64,000 bases of DNA from Rotaria macrura (GCA_900239685.1 OENT01000206.1:97736-161735); one strand, 5' to 3'; numbered from the stretch's first letter, positions 24,038-37,259 are shown. Translations and numbers: made by a program. Notes: generated from the letters alone by a model not told the origin.

Positions 24038-27000
24038 TTGTCTTTTAATTACACGTCAACTGAAGTATTTCTAAAAAATATAACGCATATTTATTATATT
24101 GCTTCTCTCACGCAAAGTACAGACAATGACGTCCATCATTAGACATTTCTGAATAGTAAATATTTTATCTACCTACATTATTCGATCTAAAATAGTCGAA
24201 ATTATTATGATTGAAAGGTAAAGAAGATCTATTTGTTAGATAGTAAATCAAAAATACCATCCCTCTTCATATATAATTATATGCAACCATTTAATATTTA
24301 ATAATGTTTCTATGATGACTTTATCTCGTGTCGTTATATCTAGTGATGTAGAAAAAATTGATTTGTTAGAATGCATTACAGCAAATGATTTCTTTATGGA
24401 ATATAATGCCCAACAACTAAGAATAAATGTCACTATGATTAGTCACATGTTCTTTTATTGGCACATGATTTAATGGAATAGAAAGCCAACATCTACTAAA
24501 TGAACATGATTTGGTGGGAAATATTCATTTAATCAATGATTGGATATCAATATGAGTAAACATAGATAGTGGATCTCAATAAAAATGATTGATTAACTTG
24601 GGAGAACACTCGATTCATTTCATTTGCTACTTTGTCGATCATTAGACAGAAGAGCATCACACTCAAATAATCATTTCGTTCTCGAATAATACAGCGTTTT
24701 CTTTAATATTGCCGTTTTTTATGAGTCCTTGTAGAAAAAAAACAGTAATGCTTTAATATCACGACCAAAACAAAAACAATACTTGAGAAAATCGATAATA
24801 TGAATTCATATGTATCGAAATCCACCACAGCTCCATTAGTTTGACATTATATAAACAAGTTTTAAATGTTACGACACAATTCATGTTTGATCCAGTTTTA
24901 TCATCGATTATTTTTCACGATGATCCCTATTTCAATATCAATGTTACAAACAGCTGAAATGATGTGGTTGAAACAATAAATCTACGTACTGCGCGAGCTA
25001 ATATGTAACTTTTGTTGCTATACACATCAAAAGTCAAGTAATCTTAAATATGGAAATGCTTTCATCGAGTGTGCGAAGCATACATAAGATGCTTTTGTTA
25101 TCTTAACATCTTATAGCCATTTGGTGAAAATTGTTTTGAATGATATTTTTAAAGTTGTTCAAATCTTCAACATTTGACAAGTCCATATATATCGTATGAT
25201 TACACGGAAGAAAGAAATAGAGATACTTGGCCATAGGTAATAATGATAGGAAAAAAAGGGCACAAGGAAAGGCAATCGATGTGTGATGATCATTGAGAGA
25301 TAGTTTGAAAAACATTATGTTGCATAAGTAAATCTAGAATGAAACGTAGACTAGTGTTATAACACTAAGTAGTAAATTGTCTTATGAAACGTAAGGATAC
25401 GGATGACTTTGATGTCGTTAGCTATCGAAAATGTAGATTGGTATGCTCAATCAATAGATGACAACTTTCTTTTTCTCTTCAAACTGATGAACAAAAGTAA
25501 AAAGTTTATATCCGAAGGAATGAATCCATTGTTTTTTTAAATTTATTCTAACGGCAAATTAAAATCTTTTAACATAAAATTAATCATGTGGTGTTCAAGA
25601 ATGAACGACGTATCAGTATACATTCGATTATTAGTTTTTGCAAGACTCTGTAAAAAAATATCGATCCAAGATTCTCTTTGTCAAACACACAGTTTGTTAG
25701 TACACGTGAATCCGACAGTCAATAATCGAAACTCAAGAGAACACAATACAATTGACAATCGCAATAATCTTCCAGTATATATACACGATCTGTTACATTT
25801 GGAATACGGTCGCTATTACTACGAATCATTATTTATTTTCTCAGTATTATTGTCTCCAAAAACGAGAATGACTTTTCTTCGTCCTCACAGAAAAATCATC
25901 GATTATTCTCTCTTTCAAGAAACATGATAGTGACGGAGTGTATTCGAAGCTTTTGCTATGATTCATTCATTAGAAATAAATATTTCATCGAAAATTTTTC
26001 TCGATTAAGCATAAATCATAGAATTCATTTTTCGGTTTGCTATTGAAGCCTTGATAACACAATAGACAAAGATTCATGTCGAGGACAGATCTAAGATACG
26101 ACTCAATATTAAACCGAATCAAATCATAGTACAGCCATGGCATTTTCTCTCCTGTATGTACATGTTCTTGTGCACGATATTTTCTACACATTCTTTTGTT
26201 TGTCTTAACATATCATTCCTTATGCATACGTTCTGTGTTACATCGCTTTTTTCCATGTATCTTTCATTGAATAAGCCAAAATCTATCACACATATCAAAC
26301 TTGAATGTTGAATTCAATTACTTAAGGAGTCAAAAGCAGAATTGATCTTGTATATGTGTGTCGTAACTTTTAGTGCGTGGCACCGTCCGAAGAGCCCCCA
26401 ACCTTTACTTTTATCTCTGGATACAATAAAGTCTATTTGCCTATTATGATTTGATAGTAGCTACTGAAAAGGCCGCATGCCGAGAAGGACGAACAGAATA
26501 GGAAGTGTACAGAAACGGAAGTGTAGAAAAGAACATGTAGAGAACGATATGTACGAAGGACGTAAACATCTAAACGGACTAGAAGAGTGCGGACATTGTT
26601 TTCATCGTTTCCGACCGAGATGATACACTGTATGGAATCACATAAACACTGATCAGAAATATTATACGATAGAAAAATAAAAGAATCTCAAACGAAACTG
26701 CAATTGTATAAAATGATCTTCGTATCAGTTCGGTAATGTATTCTTTTACGATTGAAACAGAACTATCCTTCTTCGCTAAGTTACTTACGGGTAAAATTGT
26801 TTTGTTTTGTCTTCTGTCAGTTATTTGATGAAATTCATCTGCTTTTTTTCCCATTATGACATTGACGAATTTGCATTTTGGCAACACCGAAGCCTTTTTT
26901 TCTTATTCAGTTCGATGTTGTACTCATTTTTATGCTTCTAGAATATGAATGTGTTTCCAAACAAAATAATAGTGAGTATAAGCTTTCTGTTGACAATCGC

Positions 27001-27950
27001 AAGACTTACCCTTGGGCGTAGCAAGCAATAGTAGGAAAAAAAAAGTATAGATAAATCATCGAATAGATTTCAAAAGTAGCGAGAAAAGATCTGTAATTAC
27101 CAGTAGACAGTGCTCAGGTCATTACGGAGTTCTAGTTTCTAATCAGTGAAAATATTGTTAATGTTGCTTTTCAATGAAGCGAAAGATTCTTAACATAGGT
27201 GTTAAACAACAGTGCATTCGTATGATTCATCTAGCAGAGTCAACATAGGAAAAAATTATAAAATAATCTGTGTCACTTTCCGTAGCATCTATCATAAATA
27301 TCATCATTGGAAAAAGAAAATTGACATATTATTAATACATTTGACAATAGAAATGAGGTTAGGCTGCGTGTAGATGTTAATGTGAATCAAATCAATTTTT
27401 AGGATAGTAATTCTAAATATCGATATTTTCTTTAAGCAAATCTTTTTCTTTTGTGTGCTTATCAACAATGAAATTAATTTTCTTTCCCAAAATACTTCGA
27501 TATTGGCTTGTATATATGAATTTGATACGTTGAATAAATTATCACTGAAATATGAAGTTAGGAACTTGTAATAGTCGAAATTGAATTCCTCATGAAAGAT
27601 AAATTCTCAAATATTTTGACCATTTGAACATCAGTTCTGTGAAATATAAAATTAACGACAGAGTAAGTGAACAACAATGGAAACTATTGAATCCTATCTC
27701 TAATCAACTTCGCCGATTCTAGACCCGTTCACTTGTATACTGTTGACAGAATAATCAACAAATCTGTAATATTATTTTCTTTACATTCGAGTTGAATATC
27801 AATGTCAATGATTCCATATCTAACACAAACCTTTAACCATCGATGTTTCACAATAAAAGTTTCTTTAATAAAATGAACATGAAAAACATCTTTTTAATAC
27901 ATATATTTCTAGATTCATAAAAAATCCTTGCATATTTCAAGAAAAACATC
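24038..27950. other. Intergenic region, no gene recognised
   Basis: Nearly 4 kb of AT-rich sequence between the divergently transcribed YihY/BrkB copy 1 and the dynamin-like gene. An open frame at 25586-25927 (113 residues) has no recognisable motif and I do not support it as a gene. The promoters of both neighbours must lie near the two ends of this interval. Confidence 0.45.
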
Positions 27951-30281
27951 ATGCTTGCCGACGAACTTAATAGCAAAGAATCAAGTGGACTATTGTCAGC
28001 AATAGATCGTATGCGTGAAATATTACACAATGAAAAGATAACATTACCAGAAATTGTAGTAGTTGGAGATCAATCTGTTGGCAAATCATCTGTCCTTGAA
28101 GCAATATCTGGAATACAGTTGCCTCGTGCACAAAACATTTGTACACGTTGTCCATTAGAATTACGAATGAAATCAACGACCGGCAATGAACGCGCTATTA
28201 TTCGTAGTAGTCAACGAGCAGAAGAAGAAGCTGAAACTCTGTATAATATGAATGAAATAAGTAGCGCAGTTACACACCTTACACGAGAAATTGCTGGAGA
28301 AGGAACAAACGTAAGTTCAACACCGATCTATTTGACAGTGTATAAACGTAATATGCCATACGATTTAACGCTTATCGACCTACCCGGTATCACACGTAAT
28401 CCTCTTCCTGGTCAACCGAAAGATATTCATGCACAGATTTTGAATCTCATTAATAAATACATAGAACCACCAACGGCTGTAAGCTTATTTATTTTATGTA
28501 GGATTACTTTAGAATTTGTGAAATTTGTTCAGGTTGTGTTGCATGTCATTCCAGCTTCTGTTGATTTCGCAACGTCTGAATCGATGAAACTAGCTAAGGA
28601 ATATGATCCACAATGTTCTCGACAATTGATCGCTGCTACAAAGATTGATAAATATGATAAAGGTATTGCAGAAAAACTGTTAGGGCGAGGACCAGGTGCC
28701 ATGCAATTAAAGTTAGGCTGTATTGCTGTACTCAATCGAAATCAAGATGAAATCGAACAGAATATTTCATTTGAAGAAATGAAAAAACGCGAAACTGAAT
28801 TCTTTATCAAACATCACGAAGCATTTCAACACTTACCGGATGAATTGAAAGGCATCGATCAATTAGTTAAGAAATTAGCAATTATTCAACAAGATCGTAT
28901 TCGTTCAACTCTTCCACAAGTCATTGAAGAATTAAGAAAACAAATTCGAGAAAAAACTCTTGAACTTAAAACTATTCCTATTCCAATAACAACCGAACAA
29001 GATTGTTGGATGAAGTTTCAATCGATGATCAATGCCTTTCGAGAAAGTATTCGTGCAAAAGTCAATGGTGATTATGATGTTTCAACAAGAATAAATATGA
29101 TTAGTGTTAGTGGTCGAGCATCATCAAAACTGCTTGATCCTTTCATATTATCGTCATTTAAAAATGATGAAGTAGCCATCGATTCTCTTCCGGGCGATGA
29201 TCGTCTTGCTTATCACATTTATAGATTTCAACGAAAGTTTCAAGATGAACTTACGAAAAGTTTCTCTGATTTCTTCTCATCCGATTATTATAAACTCGTC
29301 TTGCAAGCTATCGACGATGGTGCTGGTGTGTCATTACCTAATTTTCCTAGTTATCAATTAATCGAACGACTCTTTCATGGAGAACTTCAGCGGTGTCCAC
29401 GTACTTGCTTCAATTTGATTGAGCGTATTCGTGATTATCTCAAAGAAAGTCTATTGAGAATATTTTATCAAACATTCGATACACAATATGTTCGTCTTGT
29501 TGAACGACTTAAAGATGTTATTCTGAAACAAATTGACACGGCTGCTGACCGAGCGACTGAAAGAATTCAAGAAATATTAGATATGGAGTACAGAATCTTT
29601 ACAATAAATAATTTATATCCCGATAAAGTAAATGAAATGAAAGAACGGCTTAGTAAAAAAGAGAAAGAACAACAAGGTGAAAGTGCACCACCTCCGATTA
29701 CCATGGCTGCAGTTGTACCACAAGTCGTACAGATTGATTCTACACAGAAACCTGACTTCAAAAAACTTCTCAGACCAATTTCATCTTCGAAATCGGATGC
29801 TGTACTTTCGAAAGTTGAAGTTAGTGCTTCGACTATGACGAAATCTGATGAGTCAAATTTAGCTGTGAAACCTGAAATGTTAACATCAGCATTACTTACA
29901 ACTTCCATGATGATTCCTAGTTCACATAAACTAACATTCAACGAAGCTCTAGCAGCTGTAGATATTCAAATAACATTGGATTCCTATTGTCTAGTAAATG
30001 AATTCCTTTACAATCAATTCTTTAAATATTACGAATAATTTTTTCTTCGTATTTAGGTCGTACGAAAACGTATCATTGATACTATTTCTCAAATATGTTA
30101 TCATCAGTTTATTACCAAATGCACTCTCATTATTGATCAAGCTTTAACAATAGCTTGTCCATCATCGGATTTACTTCGTTTTATGAAAGAGCCTGCTGAT
30201 CAAACAAGTCGACGAGATAACTTATTACGCACTATTAAGGCATATGAAGATGCACTACAACTCGGTCAAGGTTATTTATGA
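27951..30281 (+). CDS. Dynamin-superfamily large GTPase, Mx-like
   Basis: Three exons, 27951-28478, 28533-29993 and 30057-30281, encode 737 residues. The N-terminal GTPase domain shows G1 GDQSVGKS (residues 39-46), switch I TRCPLEL, G3 DLPG (from residue 143) and G4 TKID (212-215). ASVDFATSES is the dynamin-family signature after G3. The middle/stalk helices follow (FQRKFQDELTKSFSDFF and onward). A Ser/Pro-rich insert around residues 560-660 takes the place of a PH domain. The last exon is the GTPase effector domain (VVRKRIIDTISQICYHQF). Length and lack of PH or proline-rich domains fit Mx-type proteins. Family members oligomerise on membranes or ribonucleoproteins; a defence role here is only inference. 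The first intron (54 nt) keeps the frame open, so a retained-intron form would add 18 residues. Confidence 0.88.
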
Positions 30282-30405
30282 TTAATGTTACTTTCATATA
30301 TAAGTTAATTGAAATTATCAGAAGTAACCAAATAGAATTTTACTTTCAACACCTTGTTTTTTACATGATGATTATCTTGATTTGAATAACTGTTTCTTTA
30401 GAATC

Positions 30406-30411
30406 AATAAA
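30406..30411 (+). terminator. Polyadenylation signal AATAAA of the Mx-like gene
   Basis: AATAAA about 125 bases after the TGA stop at 30279-30281. Confidence 0.5.
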
Positions 30412-30429
30412 AAGAAATAAATATGAAAA

Positions 30430-31344
30430 TTTGATAAAAGAATTGTATGCACCAGTTGGGATCGCAACGATACTAATTACTTTCCTGATTTTCGCCGTGA
30501 TATTTCAATATTCATCTCGTTCAGAACTTTTATCCGTTGCTATGACATGTTTTGTTATTATTCGAACTGCTCGTTTTAACATTCATGAAAATATTTATCC
30601 ATATAAAAAGTCACCCTAAATTTTTTAAAATTTCCTTCCTTTGTTTTGTGATCAGTTTGAGATTCGATTATTTCGAATCAATTGATTTTTGGAAACAACT
30701 GTTTTATTATTATCGATTATCGCAAGTACGTCAGTGGTATTCATATCCTTCAGTATATTCGATCGTGTACGCATGCATAAAATCTTGTACTATTTTATTC
30801 TAAAATATTATTTGATTCACTGAATTTTTTCAAAGAAACGGATTTATTCGTGTTTCTAATCAAGCTCTTTTTCTTATCGCTTGTGCTCAGTATAAGCATT
30901 TTGCTTTACATGGATAGCATTGTGGTTGACGAATTTGCATCGTTATTGTTGGTTATCGTTTGTATAGTCTAAATAAGCTTGTTGAAGAAACTGGATGTGA
31001 ATCAAGTTGAAATGAAAATCCCTACAAATCCTCATAACTAAACTCTCCTATGAGCAGTCAACTTTTAATACTATATTTTCCACCATTCGACTGTATGTCT
31101 AACTTAAGCGGTACTTTATCAGTCGAATATCTATAATAACACAGTCTCCCAAGTCAAAAAACTTCGTTCGAATACGATGTCATGTTTCTCGATCTAGGTT
31201 CACCTTTTTTGAAATCGAAGAAGTTTTCATAGTAAAAATTATTGAAAAAATGCTTGTTCTTTCTACAATGATACATCACAAGAATCATTGGCTCTTAATA
31301 ATCGAATGGTAAACACCCGGAACATTTTTGCACGAATCGTCCTC
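30430..31344. other. Intergenic region with a diverged repeat fragment
   Basis: Two open frames (30431-30619, 30552-30803) have hydrophobic, AT-driven composition and no family motif. The part around 30570-30805 resembles 46815-47060 (see the repeat entry there), so it is more likely old repeat than gene. Confidence 0.35.
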
Positions 31345-31354
31345 TATCCATAAG

Positions 31355-32811
31355 TAGAGGTGTAAGCCGATAAGGTTAGAACGGCGACGGCTCATATGAA
31401 GTTTCGATTTTTTAAGGTTCTCAGCAGTCGGCAATTTAAATTAGTAAGCCATTCATCAGCGCCGGCTATATAACTTGAAATTTATTTTTCATGGCAGCCG
31501 AGCAAGCTAATATTTATAAGTCTTTGCATGGGAGCGGTGGTAGCGGCTGAGTTCATATGGAGGATTCTTTTTTGTTGAGCTGTTTCTATTAATATTAATC
31601 GTTGTTTACTGCCATTTTAACATAAAATTTATGAAAAAACTATATTTTTTGCTATCATACAATAAAAATATACATAAAGAGTATCAAGGCAAACTCGTAT
31701 CACAAACTATGCAAATATCAAAACATAAGACTCTGGAATAAAGTACAAAAAGAAAAAAATAATAAAATAGTCTGAGAATAATACGAATATTATTAATACA
31801 CATTTGCTAGCCTATATAACTAAATGTAGAAGTAAACAAGTGATACTGTGGATCAAAACTAGATGAATATCGATGACTAAAATAGTTTTAGGTTCGTGTA
31901 AAGATGTTTAAGTTTTTTGTGTACTCAAATAGTGAGTACACTAGAATCGGTCAGTGTGTCTGGCCGGTCGTTTACTCGATGACTCTTTACAAATATATTT
32001 GATTGAGCTGAAATTTTGGGCACAGAATCATCTCATGAATATTTCGGTCGAGTTCGAAGATGAGAAGGATCCGGCAAGGAATGGCTGAGTTATCAAAAAA
32101 ATTGTTATTTTTCACTAAACAATCCTTGAGCGGGTGTACAGGGATTTTTTTTAAAAATCATTTTTTCTCAGAATTTTCCACAACGTATATAAATCGACTG
32201 AGTCATTAACGCTGATTCCGAATCTGATATATGTTTTGAACCGAATCATAGCTTTCTAACAAAACATTGGCTGAGAAAAGGTCTCGAAATGCACAAAAAC
32301 TGCTTCTAGAAACGAAATTGCCTAGATATGTCTCAGATGACCAGTAGTTTTAGAGTTTCCCAAAAAGGTTAACCAAGATACTTCTTCCGTGCACACATTC
32401 TAGAATGACTGATTTGTCTCATTCACTTTTTGAAGTACACATAACTCTCGGACATGAGTCCGAAGTTTTCACATTTTTTACTACTGGAAACACAGAATAT
32501 CTTCTGCTTTTCGTCTCTTATGTGACAAAATTGTATGACTCTCCAGGTGAACCGATACGGTCCATGGCCGTAAAATGGCCTATTTTACGGATGGCACGAT
32601 CCATAATTCTGCGCCCCAATATACAGCCGGTAGACGGGGCGTATCGTTTGACCAGGCTGGTTCAAAATTGGAGATGAGAGGAACGGAAAAATTTCCGATC
32701 CCATTTGTATAAATATCAGCGGCAGCGTCTCCTAAATACAAGGGCTGTTAGAAAGTATTTTAAATTATCTGGAATCTCATAGCGGCAGCTGAGCCGTACG
32801 GCTTACACCTC
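31355..32811. mobile_element. 1.46 kb TIR element with CGGCTGAG motif arrays and 10 bp target duplication
   Basis: The left end begins TAGAGGTGTAAGCCG and the right end finishes CGGCTTACACCTC. The flanks are TATCCATAAG (31345-31354) and TATCCGTAAG (32812-32821), a 10-base direct repeat with one mismatch. Inside each end lie clusters of GGCTGAG, GCCGGC, CAGCCG and GCGGCAG (about 31380-31560 and 32700-32795). The centre has no transposase; a 90-residue frame near 32405 has no recognisable motif. A 9-10 bp duplication fits a Mutator-like element, so this is probably a non-autonomous MULE; superfamily assignment is tentative. Confidence 0.65.
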
Positions 32812-32821
32812 TATCCGTAAG

Positions 32822-33720
32822 ACAAAAAAAACTGAAAAAGAAAGCGAGATAAATGTTCAAGCTTTCAAGGATTTATATAGTTGAACATATTCGAAATTTC
32901 ATATAAGTTTATGTAATCTAATTTGATTCAGGTTTCACTCTGTCCAAAAACTCGATCCGAAAGACTGATTTTCAATATTTCTTTTTTTTATCATATAAAA
33001 CTTTTCCATAATGAATTCATGATCGATAAATATATTTGATTTCAGAAACTATCGGAAGAGCGAAGATTGATCTAGATACAGTTATTTCCAAGGTAGATTT
33101 GATCGTATTATTAACAGAAGTCTAGTTCTTCTTCATGTTCTCAAAAACTTCGATCTACACACATTAAACTCAATCAAAGAGCATAGCGAGAAATGTCAAT
33201 GTTGCCAACAGAATGGGCCAGTTGATCATATTACAAGTTAGCAGGAATTTGATGTAGACGTTCACCTTTTCAATTTATCGACATGTTACTAGAAGATGAA
33301 AAAATTGTATTGCTCATCGAATAGCAAACGTCACAGCGGATAAAAGCGTCGAAATAGGGAAAAATTAGTATGGTTTGCTCAAAATTTTCGAATTAAATAC
33401 TAATTGATCTGGTACACCATTTGAGTACACAAATTCAAGAACTCACGAAGCATTCATATATCCTCTGAAATTCAATATCCGTGTAATTGAATACATTTTT
33501 ATTCAATCTCTGGATCATTGTCAGTTCTTTCTTTGGGATTCTAGTCAAAATTTTCGGTGATTTTATTTGTAAGCATTGTGATCAATCCTATGTTGCAACT
33601 GATTGTTGTTCGATCAGTTGTTGTACGTTCGTAGCTACCTGTTCGTTTTTGAGTTTTACTGTTGTTTAAAAATTATTCTGATGTAGTTTCGAAATGTTTA
33701 CGAGAGTGCATTCCTTTTAC
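32822..33720. other. Intergenic region, no gene recognised
   Basis: AT-rich sequence between the CGGCTGAG element and the 3' end of YihY/BrkB copy 2. No supported exon. Confidence 0.4.
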
Positions 33721-33726
33721 CGATAT

Positions 33727-33732
33727 TTTATT
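33727..33732 (-). terminator. Polyadenylation signal AATAAA of YihY/BrkB gene copy 2
   Basis: AATAAA on the minus strand about 100 bases after the stop at 33831, the same spacing as in copy 1. Confidence 0.5.
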
Positions 33733-33830
33733 ACAATTTTTAAGAAAAAAAAACAATAAGAATCGATAACCGGGACTTATTCATCTTGCATCGTTTCTTG
33801 TAATTGTTGTCATCAATTTAATTCATGTCA

Positions 33831-34882
33831 TTAATAACCTTGAACTTTTCTTGGTTGAGGATATTGATTTCGACGAAATAGAGATATCGTTGTTCTCCTA
33901 GATATTCTACTAAACGCCTGACTTAAAAAAGTACCTAAGTCTTCTGGCAATGGTTGTATCCGTTCAAGAAAATAGGCATTTATTTGTGCACCTAAAATTA
34001 ATATTAATCCGAAATAGTAAAAGAATGTTATTAGAATAACAGCAAAACCAATAAGACCAAGAAATGTACCCATGAATCTTCGAATATACAAGGGAAATAA
34101 TACAAGAAATATATCAAGTAACACTGCTGTTATTAACGAGCCAAGCCAAACATGTTTGAATCGCATCCTCTTATTTGGAACAATAATATAAATTAACAAA
34201 AAAAATACGAATGAAACTGATATTGATACAGCTATGCCTCCGACGAATATTCCGAATTGTGCACCATTTTGATTCGGTAAAGCATTTATTACAAAAGATG
34301 GTATACCACCTGAACAAAATATGATTATAAAGAGAAAGATAAGCAAAACAAGCATCGCGATTGATATTAGATTTTGAGAAATAAATGAACGAGTTGCCGT
34401 ACGATAAATGATTGTAAGTACTTCATCAATGGAAACAAATAAGCGAGAGCCACCCCAGATCGAAAAAACAATACCGATAGCGAGAATCCCACCAGCATCA
34501 CCGGCAAGATTATTTGCAGCTAAATCACTTATCTGAAATAATATGTGATGGTTGTTGAAAGAAAAGTAGAACTTATCATATTTAAATTTTTCAATACCTC
34601 TCGAACAGCAGTTTTCGTAACATTATTTTGTACTGAATTGACAATTGCATCAACAATCGTTTGTTTCGCACTAGGATCATATTTATTAACAAGTCCAAAT
34701 ATGCCAAAAGCAGATACAACTATCGGTAAGAGGGCTATTATGAAATTATAAGCCAATATGGCAGCAAGATTCAATGACCAATCATTGAGAAACTTCTTGA
34801 GGAAACCTCCTGCAGAACGAGGAGGAAGTGTTTCTTTACCGAAACAATACCCTTGCTTGATTGGTGTCGGTTCAGAGAACAT
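33831..34882 (-). CDS. YihY/BrkB-family membrane protein, copy 2
   Basis: Exon 1 is 34882-34598 and exon 2 is 34532-33831, with a 65-base intron at the same place as in copy 1, giving 328 residues. Topology and motifs match copy 1 (PNKRMRFKHVWLGSLITA, LILGAQINAYFLER). The extreme N-terminus (MFSEPTPIKQGYCFG), the region just after GGSRLFVSIDEV, and the C-terminus (TTISLFRRNQYPQPR) are diverged. A central block and the intron with adjacent exon 1 sequence are almost identical at DNA level. That mosaic suggests gene conversion between the two copies. Same orientation as copy 1, about 9.8 kb away, with the Mx-like gene between them on the other strand. Function in an animal unknown. Confidence 0.85.
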
Positions 34883-37083
34883 TTTTGTTGTTTGATTATT
34901 AGTCTAAAATTTTTCTACACTCTACCGAAAAAATGGCAAATATATTTATATATATATATGTATATTTTGATATTCGTTTCTTTTGCTTTGTACAGAATAT
35001 TGAGAAAACGGTAATTAAATATTCATAAACGTTAAGGTGTCTTTTTTAGCAATGCTACTGTACGTGAAGTATTCAAAATCGTTCCGCTTGATATATGATA
35101 AAGGCCTTCTTTTGGTGTTTCGTCCATTAGACGAACATACTTACAAGATATGTTCTTACACATACAAGATAAACTATTATCAATTTATGTATACAAAATA
35201 AAGATTCAAGTAAATAATTGTCTATAAGAAAAGTGTAGAAAACCATGAATAAAATAAACTAATTGATTTATGAATCTAATCAATGTAAAAAGACCAATAG
35301 GTAATCATATTTTGTAAAAAACATCAATCTTCTTATTCATACGAATAGACAATGAGTAAACATTGTTATTTTTAAATTTCTAAAAGTAATGCATCAGATT
35401 AAATACGCTTTCATGGCTTTTTTCGTGTCAGTTCTGTGATAAATGTATCAAGCTTTTAATGATTAATTGGTTTTGGTATAAATTTTTTATTTTCACTATG
35501 AACTGTACAGATATTTAATCAGATTTTGTATTATATGATATTATTCAGCTTTTGATGAAAATATATGACTTTAAAAATCACCATTCACAAATTTTTACTT
35601 AATTAGGATTCTAGACTAATAACTCTCTGCAACAGTATTGAACTCAGTGGAACAAAATACCATTCGAATTTTCATTGGCATAAATTGAACAGCGTCTATA
35701 TTCATTATAGATATATGAAAATGATAGCAAACAGTGAACGAATGTCTGTTTCTTAACGATTACACATAGTATTTTCTATTAAATTGTTTACTAAAAATTT
35801 CGTTAATACATGGCAGTATAACGCTCTATGGCTAGTTAATCGAAATTTCATCTTCATTCTCATGTTTACAACATGAGAATGAAGATGAAATTTCGATTGA
35901 CCTTACTCAGTATTTACATCTCGTTGTTTTGATGTTCTTTTCATGAAGATGCCTTTAGTTCATCATAGATATATAGAACCAAAAACAAATACTAAGATAA
36001 GTAATCATGAAATGAGTAAAGGTAGGATAAATGATGTAGCCTAAATTCTGATGAGCCCCTTATGCAAATTTTTTCTTTCATATTTGATAAGTCAAAAAGT
36101 CTAATATTTACAATATTGATACAAGATGTCTGAATCTACGCTATAGTAGAACTTGAACTTTATTATTATTATTGCTACAGTGATACAAGCATTATTAGAA
36201 ATTGAAAGAACCGCTATATTTTCAACATTATTTGAGTATCTTAAAACGTTGTTTATAGTGTAGTATAAAATTTACTAGTCAGATAAACATTTATAAGTCA
36301 GATTTTATTGTAAAAAAAAATAAAAGTACATTTATCAATGATTATACGTATATTTACTTTCCATGTTAAACCTCATTTTAGATACTTGAAATCTTTTCTT
36401 TTATTGAAGGAGACAATTAACATTCTGTCAAGCAAGATCAGTCAAGTGACGTAATTTGAAGCATTGGATATTCTGAATAAGTTATTTCTTTTAATGTCAA
36501 AAGCGAACTTTATCATAGTTTAGAAATAAAAAGATGACTATCGATCAACGCACTCACTCTATCGATGTCATCATTATTACGTCTCACCACATGATTCACT
36601 CATGCATTTTCTTGTTTCTGTGGGTTTTTATCAATTGGAAAAAAGTGACTATATATGTAACTTGTTCCTCTTCACGACGCTTTTGAAAAAATAAACAAAA
36701 CTCAATAGTTATAGATACTAACGTAAAATCGACTTGTGCATCTATCCGTAATCAAATGAATATCATTTTTCTGACTCATAGCCATTTCAATTATTATTCG
36801 ATTAGTCTTTTGATTTCGGTCATTCTTGCATTTCTGCATCAATAATCAATAGAAAGTTGTAATTTTGACACTGAGACGATCTAGCCATTGACTACATCTA
36901 TTTTAAATAAATACCATTTTGACTCTTGAGATTTGTGAGAGAAAATAAAATTGCAGAGAAGCATTAGAACATCATATGTATTAACAGTCTGCATTAACAT
37001 ACAATCTTTTTTGTTCGAGATGTAAAGATACTTTTTTGAAATAAGATATTACCGATATCGTCTCATTTCGTTTACACGTCCTT
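34883..37083. other. Intergenic region with one near-perfect hairpin
   Basis: No supported exon. The hairpin at 35838-35898 is listed separately; the rest is plain AT-rich sequence. Confidence 0.4.
35838..35898. repeat. Perfect 29 bp hairpin with a 3-base loop
   Basis: Arm 35838-35866 (AATCGAAATTTCATCTTCAT...) pairs exactly with 35870-35898 around the loop TAC. It is isolated in non-coding sequence. A full 29 bp match with a 3-base loop is unlike a microRNA precursor and could be a small palindrome or recent inverted duplication. Confidence 0.7.
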
Positions 37084-37247
37084 AATTGTTCCGCTTGGTT
37101 GACGGAAATTTTTTTCCTATTTCGTCGACAAATATTTTTTCCTACTTTGTCGACAAAGCGGTTAACTGTTAAATTACGGTATATCAAATGGGTAAAATAG
37201 TTGTCGACGAAGTAGGAAAAAAATTTCTGTCGGCCAAGCGGGCAATT
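37084..37247. mobile_element. 164 bp palindromic MITE
   Basis: Left arm 37084-37131 and right arm 37201-37247 are reverse complements with a few mismatches. The outer ends are AATTGTTCCGCTTGG and CCAAGCGGGCAATT; the inner ends share TTCGTCGACAA. A CCTACTTTGTCGACAA direct repeat lies in the spacer. No protein; weak open frames across it are incidental. Confidence 0.6.
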
Positions 37248-37259
37248 CCTGTGATTGGG

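Noticed and set aside
25586-25927. 113-residue open frame between YihY/BrkB copy 1 and the Mx-like gene
   Set aside because: No recognisable domain or splice context; length is within chance for this much intergenic DNA.
35838-35898. microRNA precursor
   Set aside because: A fully paired 29 bp stem with a 3-base loop is too short and too perfect for a normal pre-miRNA.
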